DNA of 64,000 bases. Source: Rhizobiaceae bacterium. GTDB taxonomy: Bacteria; Pseudomonadota; Alphaproteobacteria; Rhizobiales; Rhizobiaceae. Positions 25,897 through 37,230 of this stretch are shown here, piece by piece (position 1 is the first letter of the stretch; each line of letters opens with the position of its first letter). Under the pieces are notes generated by a model. It had not been told where the DNA came from and did no database searches. It saw only the letters and a program-made list of their open reading frames with translations. The translations under genes and the position numbers were made by a program. The stretch covers positions 2,483,501 to 2,547,500 of the forward strand of contig JAMLJC010000001.1 in the NCBI GenBank assembly GCA_023953845.1, in the 5' to 3' direction.

Positions 25897-26811
25897 ATGA
25901 AGCTTGGCATACTGACGGCTCCGTTTCCGGAGACGCCGCTGCTGGACGTGGCCGCCTGGGCGGAAACCGCCGGTTTCGAGGCTCTTGAAATCGCCTGCTG
26001 GCCGAAGTCGACGGGGCCGACGCGGCGCTATGCCGGCACCGCCCATATCGACGTTGCGGCCATTTCGGCTTCGGAAGGCAAGGAGTTGGTCGCCGCGCTG
26101 GCGGAAAAGGGCCAGTCGATCTCGGCGCTCGGCTACTATCCCAACCCGCTCCATCTCGACCGCGGGCATCGCGAGGCGGTGACCAGCCATCTGAAAAAGG
26201 TGATCTCGGCCGCCGGCCGCATGGGCGTTTCGCTGGTCAACACCTTCTGCGGCGGCGACGCGTCGCAGACGGTCGACGCCAACTGGCAGGAGGCGCTGAA
26301 GGTCTGGCCGGACATCATTGCCCATGCCCGTGAAAACGGCGTCAGGCTCGCCTTCGAAAACTGCCCGATGATCTTCAGTCACGACGAATGGCCGGGCGGC
26401 CACAACATCGCCTATTCGCCCGAAGTCTGGCGTCGCATCATCGAAACCTGGAACGGCGAGGTCGGCATGAACTACGATCCGTCGCATCTCGTCTGGCAGA
26501 TGATCGATCAGGGCCGTTTCATCCGCGAATTCGGCGGGCACATGCTCCATGTCCACGCCAAGGACCTGATGATCGACCGCGACGGCCTCTACGAGCGGGG
26601 CATCCTTTCGGCCGGTATCGGCTGGCAGGTACCCCGCATGCCCGGTCTCGGCGAGGTGGACTGGAACGCCTTCTTCTCCGGCCTTTACCGTGTCGGTTAT
26701 GACGGCCCGGTCATAATCGAGCACGAGGACCGCCGCTTCGAGGGTTCGGACGAGGCGGTGAAGCGCGGCTTCCTGCTGGCCCGCGACGTGCTGCGGCCGC
26801 TGGTGAAGTAG
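25897..26811 (+). CDS. Sugar phosphate isomerase/epimerase, xylose-isomerase-like TIM barrel
   Basis: Cytoplasmic TIM-barrel protein (304 aa) of the AP-endonuclease-2-like isomerase family. Metal-ligand-type segments are seen: FENCPM near residue 153, MNYDPSHLVW near 192, HVHAKD near 220 and IEHEDRRF near the end, matching the divalent-metal site of this fold. The ATG at 25897 follows a GGGGAGAGAG stretch. The neighbours (flippase, secA) do not reveal its substrate; inositol or rare-sugar metabolism is common for the family. Confidence 0.85.
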   Translation: MKLGILTAPFPETPLLDVAAWAETAGFEALEIACWPKSTGPTRRYAGTAHIDVAAISASEGKELVAALAEKGQSISALGYYPNPLHLDRGHREAVTSHLKKVISAAGRMGVSLVNTFCGGDASQTVDANWQEALKVWPDIIAHARENGVRLAFENCPMIFSHDEWPGGHNIAYSPEVWRRIIETWNGEVGMNYDPSHLVWQMIDQGRFIREFGGHMLHVHAKDLMIDRDGLYERGILSAGIGWQVPRMPGLGEVDWNAFFSGLYRVGYDGPVIIEHEDRRFEGSDEAVKRGFLLARDVLRPLVK

Positions 26812-26860
26812 GCTCCTGTCACCTTCTCCGACAGGGGAGAGGGAGGGGTAGCGCCGCCGT

Positions 26861-29602
<2,742 letters not shown>

Positions 29603-29728
29603 CCAGTGGTCCTTTCATCCCAGTCAAGGCCGACCGTGGAACGCCGGCCACTACCGCCATACAAAGTTAGAGGCGGAGACAAACAAGAAAAGCGCCCGGA
29701 AATCACTTCTGGACGCAAAGTCGTTGGA

Positions 29729-29757
29729 CAGATAAGAGGGGGCCGAAGCGATGTCAA
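29729..29757 (-). promoter_or_regulatory. Sigma-70-type promoter for secA
   Basis: Read on the minus strand: TTGACA (29757-29752), a 17-base spacer, then TATCTG (29734-29729). The -35 box is a perfect consensus and the spacing optimal. Transcription would begin near 29722, leaving a leader of about 120 bases before secA. Confidence 0.6.
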
Positions 29758-29844
29758 CGCCGCGTGAACATGCGGTCGAGCGCTGAATTCCGCCACATTC
29801 GGATCGCCTTGAGGGCGGTCGTAAATTTCACCCGGAGACACTTC

Positions 29845-30732
29845 ATGCTGGTCGTAACGCGTCGTTTGAGGCCGCTTGGCCTTGCCATGGGCCTGTCGCT
29901 CGCCATGCTGGGCGGCCTGCAGGCCCAGGAAGACAAGGTGGTCGCGACCGTCAACGGCCAGCAGATCACGGAACAGGACCTCAAGGCCGCCGTCACCGAT
30001 CTCGATCCGCAGCTTGCGCGCCTGCCGGCCGAACAGCAGCGTGCCGCCGCCCTGTCGGCCCTGATCGAACTGCGCCTGATGGCCGGCGAGGCCGGGGCCA
30101 GGGGGCTGGACAAGAATCCGGAGTTCCAGCGTCGGCTGGCCATGCTCAACCAGCGCGCCCTGCATGCCGAGGTCATCGATCAGGAAGTGGCGAAGAAGAT
30201 CACCGATGAGGAAGTCCGCGCCCGCTACGATCAGGAGATCGCCGCCACGCCGGCCGAGAACGAGGTCAAGGCCCGTCACATTCTGGTGAAGACGAAGGAA
30301 GAGGCCGAGGCCATCATCAAGGAGCTCGACGGTGGCGGCGACTTCGAAAAGATCGCCAACGAGAAGACCGAGGACCCGAGCGGCAAGACCAGCGGCGGCG
30401 ATCTCGGCTATTTCGGCGCCGGCCAGATGGTGCCGGAATTCGAGAAGGCGGCCTTCGCGCTGGAGCCGGGAAGCTACACCAGGGAACCGGTGCAGTCGCA
30501 ATTCGGCTGGCATGTCATCAAGGTCGAGGACAAGCGCGCCAAGCAGCCGCCGGCCTTCGACGAGGTGAAGGACCAGTTCCGCAACGTCGTGCTGCGCGAG
30601 AAGTATTATGCGCTGGTGAAGCAGTTGCGCGATGCCGCGACCGTCGACATCGCCGACGCGGACCTGAAGAAGGCGCTGGAGCCGGCGGCGGAAGGCGCGG
30701 GCGAAAAGCCGGCCGAGCAGCCTCAGCAATAG
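29845..30732 (+). CDS. Periplasmic parvulin-type peptidyl-prolyl isomerase
   Basis: Exported SurA/PrsA-like foldase of 295 aa. A signal peptide spans residues 1-27 (MLVVTRRLRPLG then a hydrophobic stretch ending GGLQAQ). Residues 32-130 form the N-terminal chaperone helices; the parvulin domain follows, with KARHILVKTKEEA near 150, GDLGYFGAGQMVPEF near 190 and SQFGWHVIKVED near 222. The C-terminal tail is rich in Ala, Glu and Pro. The ATG at 29845 is preferred because it starts the signal peptide and has GGAGA 7 bases upstream. It likely helps fold Sec-exported proteins. Confidence 0.92.
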   Translation: MLVVTRRLRPLGLAMGLSLAMLGGLQAQEDKVVATVNGQQITEQDLKAAVTDLDPQLARLPAEQQRAAALSALIELRLMAGEAGARGLDKNPEFQRRLAMLNQRALHAEVIDQEVAKKITDEEVRARYDQEIAATPAENEVKARHILVKTKEEAEAIIKELDGGGDFEKIANEKTEDPSGKTSGGDLGYFGAGQMVPEFEKAAFALEPGSYTREPVQSQFGWHVIKVEDKRAKQPPAFDEVKDQFRNVVLREKYYALVKQLRDAATVDIADADLKKALEPAAEGAGEKPAEQPQQ

Positions 30733-30784
30733 CGGTCAGCGGGCGCCGGCCTGTTCCGGAGCCGCGCCGCTTCGCCGGAAATGC

Positions 30785-33328
30785 TCAGTCCCGGCGGAAG
30801 ATGCCTTCCAGCGTCGAGATCAGCGAGGCGGTCTCGAACGGTTTGCGCACTATGGGCACGTCCTTGAATTCCGGCGGGATCATGGCGCTGTCGGCGTAGC
30901 CGGTGGCGAACAGGAAGGGAATGCCGCGCCGCCGCAGTTCCTCCGCCACCGGGATGGAGGTGCCCTGGCCGAGATTGACGTCCAGAATGGCCACATCCGG
31001 CTCGACGTCGCGCAGCCGCGCCAGCGCCTCCGCGGCCGACCCCGTGGTGACGATCTTCTGGACGCCGTGGTCGGACAGCGTCGAATCGACGTCCATGGCG
31101 ATCAGCATCTGATCCTCGACGATCAGCACGGTCACGTCGCTCCCGAGCGCCGATCCCGAGGCGTCGTCCGTCGTTCGCGCCGCGCCAGCCATGTCCTGTG
31201 AACTCGCGCCCAGAGCGGACGACAGGTGACGCGCCGGGAGGACGAAGGTCGCGCGAAGGCCCTCCCGCTCGAAATCGACGATGCTCCTGCCGCCGAGATC
31301 GTAGGGTATGCTGCGATCGATCAGCCGGCTACCGAAGCCCTGTCGCGCCGGTGGCGTCACCGGCGGCCCGCCGCTTTCGCGCCAGACGATCTCGGCATCG
31401 CCGTTCGGCAGGTAGCGCCACGTCACGGACAGCGTGCCGCCCGTCCGGGAGAGCGCGCCGTATTTCGCGGCGTTGGTCGCCAGCTCGTGGAGCACCAGCG
31501 CCATGACCGAGAAGGCGCGGCTGTCCAGCCAGAGTTTCGGCCCTTCGAGCATGATCGTCGATGCAGGTCCCCGATAGGGCGTGAGTTCCGCATTGATGAG
31601 ATCGACCAATGCGCCGCCGCCGTCGCCGCGTATCACCTGGTCGTGCGCGAAGGCGAGAGCCTGGATGCGGCCCTTCAGCGACGCCACATAGCTTTCGAGC
31701 GTGCGCCCCTCGCGGATCGGATGGCCGACCAGCGATTTGATCACGGCGAGGATGTTCTTGACCCGGTGGTTCAGCTCCTCGTTGAGCATGCGCTGGCGCA
31801 CGTCCGCCCGGGCGCGCTCCTCGCTCATCAGTTCATTGTAGCGCAGCGCGACCTCGACGGTGGCGCCGCGCGTCGCCTCGGCGATCTCGCGGTCGGCCTC
31901 CGTCCAGGGCTGCGACTGCCGGTGCACGGTCTCCTTCCAGATTGCGAAGCTCTTGCGCGGCGTCAGCCGGTCGCCGAGCGGCCCGGGCTGGTAGGACTTG
32001 TTCGGATCGCCCGCCCAGTTCAGCGTCTGCACGAACTCCTTGCGGAAGAAGAAGAGATAGTCCCGCGGCGTCTGCGAGAGCGGAACGGCGAGCAGGCCGG
32101 CTGCTTCCCCGGCGAAATCCTCGCCCGGCGGGTATTTCTGCGCCAGCGCATGCGTCGCCCACACCCCGCCGGCCGCGACCGAAGTGACGAAGCGGGCAAG
32201 GTCCGGAACGGCGCCGGCGGGTGGCGTCGAGCCCAGCCCATGCCAGCTGCCGTTCATCCACAGGCCGACGCCGTCGCTCGGGATGAGTTCGGCGAAGTCC
32301 GGGAGGTTCTCCCGGAACAACTGTCCGATGTCTGTATGGTGCGATGCGAGCCGCAGGAAGCGATCCAGAGATCGCCGGGCCGCGTTTGCCGTGTCGAGCT
32401 TGTGCTTTTCCCGAAGGGCGTTGAGATGCAGGGAGAAGAACTCCCCGAACATTTCGGCGGCGACGCGCTCCGCCATCTCCATCCGGCGGGGCGAATAGTG
32501 GTGGCATGCGATCAGGCCCCACAGCGCCCCGTCGACGATCACCGAGATCGACATGGAGGCGGCTACGCCCATGTTGCGCAGATATTCGAGATGGATGGGC
32601 GAGACGCTGCGCAGATGGGCGAAGGAGAGGTCGAGCGGTTCGCCCGATCCGTCGAGCGCCGGTTCGATGGCGACACGCGCCCCGCTGGCATCGGAGATGA
32701 TGCGGATGGTGTTGCGCAAATAGAGCGCACGCGCCTGCTGGGGGATGTCGCTCGCCGGAAAATACTGGCCGAGGAAGCTTTCGAGATCGGCGCGTTTCGC
32801 CTCGGATACGACCTTGCCGGCCCCTTCCTGCTGGAACTGGTAGATCATCACGCGGTCATAGCCGAAGCTGCCGTGCACGAGTCGCGCCGTCTGCTTGACC
32901 AGACGCTCGACGCTGTCGATATTCTTGATCCTGCCGATCAGCTCGCGGGCGAGCTGCAGCGGACGCCCATGGGCGCCCGGCTCGAACTCGATAATGACGC
33001 TCGATTTGAAGCTGTGGATCGCCATGTCGAAGCGCCCGCCCGCCGGCAGGCCGACATCGAAAAGAAGTGCCGGGCGCGACGCGTCTCCCGCAATGGAAAG
33101 GGCATTGCGCAGGTCGTGCGCCACCTTCGCTCCGAGAAGGTCGCCCAGCGCGCGGCCATTGATCTCGCCTTCCAGCCCGAGCATCGCCGCCGCGTTGCGG
33201 GAGTGGCGCAGCACGATCGCGGCGCTGGCGTCGCAGGCGATGAGAGAGCCGTGCGGCTGGATGCTGCCGGGGATGTGAATCGGCTCGCGGTCGCAATTGG
33301 TGAGGTCGACGCGCTCCCCGCCGCTCAT
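30785..33328 (-). CDS. bphP: Bacteriophytochrome hybrid kinase (PAS-GAF-PHY-HWE kinase-receiver)
   Basis: Red/far-red light sensor of 847 aa. Cys12 in NCDREPIHIPGSIQPHG is the expected biliverdin attachment site. The GAF/PHY core shows FPASDIPQQAR, SPIHLEYLRNMGV and the PHY-tongue PRxSF motif (TPRKSFAIWKE). The kinase is of the HWE type: His521 in LNHRVKN, N-box HELATNAAKYG and the WRES motif. A C-terminal receiver (about 725-847) has its phospho-acceptor at Asp783 (ILDVNLGQG). It overlaps bphO by 4 bases, so sensor and chromophore enzyme are coupled. No separate response regulator gene lies beside it; the output may be the fused receiver relaying to another protein. An open frame continues upstream of the start but overlaps bphO and is not real. 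Confidence 0.95.
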   Translation of the reverse strand: MSGGERVDLTNCDREPIHIPGSIQPHGSLIACDASAAIVLRHSRNAAAMLGLEGEINGRALGDLLGAKVAHDLRNALSIAGDASRPALLFDVGLPAGGRFDMAIHSFKSSVIIEFEPGAHGRPLQLARELIGRIKNIDSVERLVKQTARLVHGSFGYDRVMIYQFQQEGAGKVVSEAKRADLESFLGQYFPASDIPQQARALYLRNTIRIISDASGARVAIEPALDGSGEPLDLSFAHLRSVSPIHLEYLRNMGVAASMSISVIVDGALWGLIACHHYSPRRMEMAERVAAEMFGEFFSLHLNALREKHKLDTANAARRSLDRFLRLASHHTDIGQLFRENLPDFAELIPSDGVGLWMNGSWHGLGSTPPAGAVPDLARFVTSVAAGGVWATHALAQKYPPGEDFAGEAAGLLAVPLSQTPRDYLFFFRKEFVQTLNWAGDPNKSYQPGPLGDRLTPRKSFAIWKETVHRQSQPWTEADREIAEATRGATVEVALRYNELMSEERARADVRQRMLNEELNHRVKNILAVIKSLVGHPIREGRTLESYVASLKGRIQALAFAHDQVIRGDGGGALVDLINAELTPYRGPASTIMLEGPKLWLDSRAFSVMALVLHELATNAAKYGALSRTGGTLSVTWRYLPNGDAEIVWRESGGPPVTPPARQGFGSRLIDRSIPYDLGGRSIVDFEREGLRATFVLPARHLSSALGASSQDMAGAARTTDDASGSALGSDVTVLIVEDQMLIAMDVDSTLSDHGVQKIVTTGSAAEALARLRDVEPDVAILDVNLGQGTSIPVAEELRRRGIPFLFATGYADSAMIPPEFKDVPIVRKPFETASLISTLEGIFRRD

Positions 33329-33864
33329 CTTGCGGCTCTCCGGAACGCGTCGAGTGCGTGGCCGAACGTGGCCGATGCGGCCGCGACCGCCGCGTCGGGA
33401 TCGAAAGGCTCCGCCGCTTCCAGCGCGCCAATGTAGTTTTTCCAGCAATCGGCGCCCCGGCTTTGCACAGACAGATGACGCGCACCGTGCTCCGCCCTGA
33501 AGCCGAGCGATATCGCCCGGCGGAAAAGCAGCTTCGCGCCAAGCCGCGAGCCTTCCAGCACGTAGGCGACGCCTAGCGCCTCCGAAATCGAGCGCGGCTG
33601 GAGCGCAACGCCGATCGCGGGCGTCCTTCCGATGCCGAGATCGGCCATGTCGGCCTCGATCAGGTGCCGAAGCGGCTCCGGCCGCCAGCAGATCGCCGGA
33701 TTTTCCTCGAAGCACGGTTCGACTGCCGCCCTGAAGGCGTGTATGCCCGTCAGATAGCGGCTGTAATCGCCGATGGTGTCGAAACCGCCCACAAGGCGGT
33801 CCAGCTCGGCGTGTGCGGCGGCAGTCCGTTCGCGCAGTTCGAAACGTCGCGTCTTCGTCAGCAT
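33325..33864 (-). CDS. bphO: Biliverdin-producing heme oxygenase (BphO)
   Basis: Heme oxygenase of 179 aa that opens heme to biliverdin, the chromophore of bacteriophytochromes. The proximal histidine is in the N-terminal helix (LRERTAAAHAELD, about residue 17) and the distal glycine-rich helix reads VLEGSRLGAKLLFRR near residue 96. The ATG at 33864 starts at the first helix; a longer, arginine-rich extension to 33930 has no family match. Its stop overlaps the bphP start (ATGA), giving a two-gene operon. Heme oxygenase and phytochrome pairing is well known in bacteria. Confidence 0.93.
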   Translation of the reverse strand: MLTKTRRFELRERTAAAHAELDRLVGGFDTIGDYSRYLTGIHAFRAAVEPCFEENPAICWRPEPLRHLIEADMADLGIGRTPAIGVALQPRSISEALGVAYVLEGSRLGAKLLFRRAISLGFRAEHGARHLSVQSRGADCWKNYIGALEAAEPFDPDAAVAAASATFGHALDAFRRAAR

Positions 33865-33946
33865 TGCAGGGCGGTCTCGCTGCCTTCTCGGTTGTCGCCA
33901 GGCCGCGGGGGCCGACCGAAGCCTGTCCACGAAGCAAGTCGCCGAA

Positions 33947-33974
33947 TAGATAGAACAATGGGCCTGTACGTCAA
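33947..33974 (-). promoter_or_regulatory. Sigma-70-type promoter for bphO-bphP
   Basis: On the minus strand TTGACG (33974-33969) is followed after 16 bases by TATCTA (33952-33947), placing transcription start near 33940, about 76 bases before bphO. It lies in the 197-bp gap shared with the divergent argJ gene. Confidence 0.5.
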
Positions 33975-34061
33975 TTTCCTTGGGCGTTGGCGGGTCTTGC
34001 GCCTGTCCCCGCGATCGGGCAAACGGAACTCCCGTTTATTCCGCAAGCCGTCCGAGGCCCC

Positions 34062-35303
34062 ATGTCCGCCACCGTTTCCCCGCTCGCGCCGAAGAAATAC
34101 GTGAAGCTGCCGGCGCTCGAGGGTGTCCGCATCCGGACGGCGGAGGCGGGCATCAAGTACAGGAACCGCACCGACCTCCTGCTGATGGTGTTCGACGAAG
34201 GCACCGAGGTCGCCGGCGTCTTCACGCGGTCGAAATGTCCTTCGGCTCCGGTCGATCTGTGCCGCGCCAACCTTCCGGGCGGCCAGGCGCGCGTGCTGGT
34301 GGTCAATTCCGGCAATGCCAACGCCTTCACCGGCAGGAAGGGCCGCGAGACGACGTCGCTCACCGCCAAGGCGGCGGCGGCGGCGGTCGGCTGCCGGCCG
34401 GACGAGGTGTTCCTCGCCTCGACCGGCGTCATCGGCGAGCCGCTCGACGCCGGAAAGTTCTCGCATCTGCTCAAGGATATGGCCAAGGGCGCGGAAGCCG
34501 GGCTCTGGGGTGAGGCCGGCAAGGCCATCATGACCACCGATACCTACCCGAAATATGCCACCGCCACGGTGAAGCTCGGCGATGCCGACGTCACCATCAA
34601 CGGCATCGCCAAGGGCGCGGGCATGATCGCGCCGGACATGGCGACGATGCTCTCCTTCGTCGCCACCGACGCGCCGATCGCCGCGACCGTCCTCCAGCAG
34701 ATGCTGTCGGCCGGCACGAAGGGCACCTTCAACGCGGTGACGGTGGACAGCGACACGTCCACCAGCGACACGCTGCTGCTTTTCGCGACCGGCGCGGCGG
34801 CGAAGCGCGGCGCGCCGAGGATCACCGATCCGAAGGACGCGCGCCTCATGCAGTTCCGCCGGGCATTGAACCGCATCCTGAAGAATCTGGCGCTGCAGGT
34901 CGTGCGCGACGGCGAAGGCGCCCGCAAGCAGGTCGAGGTGACCGTCACCGGTGCGAAATCCGCGCGCTCGGCCAAGAGGATCGCGCTTTCGATCGCCAAT
35001 TCGCCGCTGGTCAAGACCGCGGTCGCCGGCGAGGACGCCAATTGGGGACGCGTCGTCATGGCCGTCGGCAAGGCGGGCGAGCCGGCCGACCGCGACCTTC
35101 TGTCGGTCTGGTTCGGCGACATCCGCGTCGCCCGGGAAGGCGAGCGCGATCCCGATTACTCCGAAGCCGCGACCTCCGACTACATGAAGCGCGACGAGAT
35201 CCGCATCCGCGCCGACATCGGGCTCGGGCGCGGCAAGGCCACGGTCTGGACCTGCGATCTCACCAAGGCCTATGTCGAGATCAACGGCGACTACCGGAGC
35301 TAG
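34062..35303 (+). CDS. argJ: Bifunctional ornithine acetyltransferase / N-acetylglutamate synthase ArgJ
   Basis: Arginine biosynthesis enzyme (413 aa) that recycles the acetyl group from N-acetylornithine to glutamate. The self-cleavage site is visible in KGAGMIAPDMATML; the threonine after MA becomes the nucleophile of the beta chain. TTDTYPK upstream and NWGRVVMAVG near residue 330 are family landmarks. The ATG at 34062 gives MSATVSPLAPKKYV; an upstream ATG in frame adds 25 unconserved residues. It leads a three-gene run with a GNAT gene and a Nudix gene. Confidence 0.96.
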   Translation: MSATVSPLAPKKYVKLPALEGVRIRTAEAGIKYRNRTDLLLMVFDEGTEVAGVFTRSKCPSAPVDLCRANLPGGQARVLVVNSGNANAFTGRKGRETTSLTAKAAAAAVGCRPDEVFLASTGVIGEPLDAGKFSHLLKDMAKGAEAGLWGEAGKAIMTTDTYPKYATATVKLGDADVTINGIAKGAGMIAPDMATMLSFVATDAPIAATVLQQMLSAGTKGTFNAVTVDSDTSTSDTLLLFATGAAAKRGAPRITDPKDARLMQFRRALNRILKNLALQVVRDGEGARKQVEVTVTGAKSARSAKRIALSIANSPLVKTAVAGEDANWGRVVMAVGKAGEPADRDLLSVWFGDIRVAREGERDPDYSEAATSDYMKRDEIRIRADIGLGRGKATVWTCDLTKAYVEINGDYRS

Positions 35304-35306
35304 AGC

Positions 35307-36083
35307 TTGCCGACCCCACTCGCACAGCCTGAACTGGCCGCCGTGCGCCGGTTCGAGGCTGCGGGCTTCAGGGCCTGGCCGGCGGCGAAGGTCCATTATG
35401 ACGGCACCTGGCTCGTGCGGCTCACGCCGGGCCATCCGGCCAAGCGCCTGAACTCGGTCAATCCGCTCGATCCGGGCGATACGCACCATCTGGAGAACCG
35501 CATCGAAAAGGTCGGCCGCGAGTTCGCGGCGGCAAGCCTGCCGCTGACCTTCCGCATGTCGCCGCTTTCAGGCGACGCTCTGACCGAGCATTTCGACCGG
35601 ATTGGCTGGCGGCGGTTCTCCGAGTCGCTCGTCATGCACCGCCCGCTCGACGACGACCTGATCGCCGATGGGCTCGACCAGATCCCGATGCGCGACGTCG
35701 CCCGCTTCGTCAGCGCGGCGATCAAGGCCAAGGGCGCGACCAACATATTGCGGCCGGCGCTCACCGACATATTGCTGGCCATCGAGCCCGAAGCCGGTCT
35801 CTTTTCGCTGGAAAGGGACGAGGAGCCGCTGGCGGTGGCGATCTGCGTGCAGGATGGGGACCTCGCCGGCCTGTTCGAGGTGGCGACGGCGGAGAGCGAG
35901 CGCGGCAAGGGATATGCGCGCCGCATCGTGCTTTCGGCGCTCAAATGGGCGCGGCTGCGCGGCGCTCGCACGGCATGGCTGCAGGTCGAGGAGAGCAACG
36001 CGCATGCGCGGGGCCTCTACGATTCGCTGGGCTTCGCCGAACTCTACCGGTATCATTACCGCCAGCCCCCGGAGGCGGCATGA
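35307..36083 (+). CDS. GNAT-family N-acetyltransferase
   Basis: Acetyltransferase of 258 aa. The C-terminal half (from about residue 165) carries the GNAT acetyl-CoA motif ERGKGYARRIVLSAL near 203 and the final SNAHARGLYDSLGFAELYRY, typical of the fold. The start is TTG at 35307, only 3 bp after argJ, and the stop overlaps the Nudix gene by 4 bases. Tight coupling with argJ and mutT is usual in rhizobia; the acetylated target is unknown. Confidence 0.85.
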   Translation: MPTPLAQPELAAVRRFEAAGFRAWPAAKVHYDGTWLVRLTPGHPAKRLNSVNPLDPGDTHHLENRIEKVGREFAAASLPLTFRMSPLSGDALTEHFDRIGWRRFSESLVMHRPLDDDLIADGLDQIPMRDVARFVSAAIKAKGATNILRPALTDILLAIEPEAGLFSLERDEEPLAVAICVQDGDLAGLFEVATAESERGKGYARRIVLSALKWARLRGARTAWLQVEESNAHARGLYDSLGFAELYRYHYRQPPEAA

Positions 36084-36487
36084 CAGACCGCAAGCTGGTC
36101 CTCGTCGCCGCCTGCGCGCTGATCGACGTCGACGGTCGCGTGCTGCTGGCGCAGCGCCCGCCGGGCAAGACGCTGGCCGGTCTGTGGGAGTTTCCCGGCG
36201 GCAAGGTGGAGCCCGGCGAAACGCCGGAGGAAACGCTGATCCGCGAGCTGCGCGAGGAGATCGGCATCGAGACGAAGACCACCTGCCTCGCGCCGCTGAC
36301 CTTCGCCAGCCATACCTATGAGACCTTCCACCTTTTGATGCCGCTCTATGTCTGCCGGCGCTACGAAGGCATTGCGAGGCCGCTGGAAGGACAGGCGCTG
36401 AAATGGGTCCGCCCACGCGACATGCGGGATTATCCCATGCCGCCGGCCGACGAACCGCTGATCCCTTTCCTCATCGATCTGCTCTGA
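36080..36487 (+). CDS. mutT: MutT-like Nudix hydrolase (8-oxo-dGTP diphosphatase type)
   Basis: Nudix enzyme of 135 aa, probably removing 8-oxo-dGTP from the nucleotide pool to prevent mutations. The Nudix box GGKVEPGETPEETLIREL, continuing to REEIGI, is complete at about residues 38-61. LAQRPPGKTLAGLWEFPGG before it is characteristic of MutT. It overlaps the GNAT gene by 4 bases (ATGA). Confidence 0.92.
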   Translation: MTDRKLVLVAACALIDVDGRVLLAQRPPGKTLAGLWEFPGGKVEPGETPEETLIRELREEIGIETKTTCLAPLTFASHTYETFHLLMPLYVCRRYEGIARPLEGQALKWVRPRDMRDYPMPPADEPLIPFLIDLL

Positions 36488-36594
36488 ACGCCGCTTTTCC
36501 CGGAATTGTTAAGAGAACGTTCAGCCGAACGTGAAAAATGTAGGCGATCTGGATGCATATCGACCCGTCGCGCGGGCGACGGCAGGGGGCCGCG

Positions 36595-36909
36595 ATGCAG
36601 AATGAGGAAGATTGGGAACGAATCCGGAGCAGCCGGGGCGACCGTGCCTTGCCCGGTATCAGCCCTGTCCGGGTTGCCCTGTTGTTCGGCACGGCGGCGA
36701 TCGCGCTGGCGCTGTTCGCCACCTCCTACCTCGCCGACAGCGGCCGTCGCTTCTATGCCGATGGCGGTCGCCCGGTCGAAGTGGACATGATGTCGACCGG
36801 ATCGATCTCCCCGTCTCGCACCTACACCATCCGCAAGAGCGTGCTGCAAAGCTCGCCCGACGCCGAATGCATCATCCGGTCCGACGGTTCGACCCAGGGC
36901 GAGTGCTGA
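36595..36909 (+). CDS. Small single-pass membrane protein of unknown function
   Basis: Hypothetical protein of 104 aa with one hydrophobic helix at about residues 25-46 (VRVALLFGTAAIALALFATS) and a mostly polar, probably periplasmic C-terminus with two cysteines. The ATG at 36595 has a GGGGG site 6 bases upstream and is preferred over the ATG at 36553. It stands between mutT and an Flp-type pilin gene. No function is recognised. Confidence 0.6.
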   Translation: MQNEEDWERIRSSRGDRALPGISPVRVALLFGTAAIALALFATSYLADSGRRFYADGGRPVEVDMMSTGSISPSRTYTIRKSVLQSSPDAECIIRSDGSTQGEC

Positions 36910-37035
36910 TCGGGTGCGGATGCTCGCGGCGCGCTGGCGTTGCTTGGCGCAATGTTTTTCAACTCAAAGTTAAGGTTGCGGCCTGAGCGTCTGTTAATCT
37001 CTTTGCGGTAATTGAAGGACCGACGAGGAGATCCC

Positions 37036-37227
37036 GTGCGCATGCGAGCCCTGATCCATCGCTTCATCGACGACTGCGCCGGCGCTACGGCGATCGAGTA
37101 CGCGCTGATCGCCGCGATCCTGTCTCTCGTCGCCATCACCGGCTACTCGACCATGGCCAACAGTGTCCAGAATGCCTATCAGGCGCAGGGCGCGGCCGTC
37201 GACAGCACGCGCGAGCGCTTCCAGTAG
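37036..37227 (+). CDS. Flp/Fap-type pilin subunit
   Basis: Short prepilin (63 aa). The family core is clear: CAGATAIEYALIAAILSLVA, with the prepilin peptidase site expected after the glycine and a single hydrophobic helix after it. Start is GTG at 37036 (GAGGAG five bases upstream) or ATG at 37042. No cpaA/cpaB/tad genes are nearby, so this is an orphan pilin that would use assembly machinery encoded elsewhere. It converges with the methyltransferase gene only 3 bp away. Confidence 0.85.
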   Translation: MRMRALIHRFIDDCAGATAIEYALIAAILSLVAITGYSTMANSVQNAYQAQGAAVDSTRERFQ

Positions 37228-37230
37228 CCG

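Noticed and set aside
31226..33436. 736-codon open frame opposite bphP
   Set aside because: Antisense shadow of the phytochrome gene; no recognisable domain.
33329..33958. N-terminal extension of BphP by 210 residues
   Set aside because: It overlaps the whole bphO gene out of frame; the phytochrome family begins near the conserved cysteine, at the ATG at 33328.
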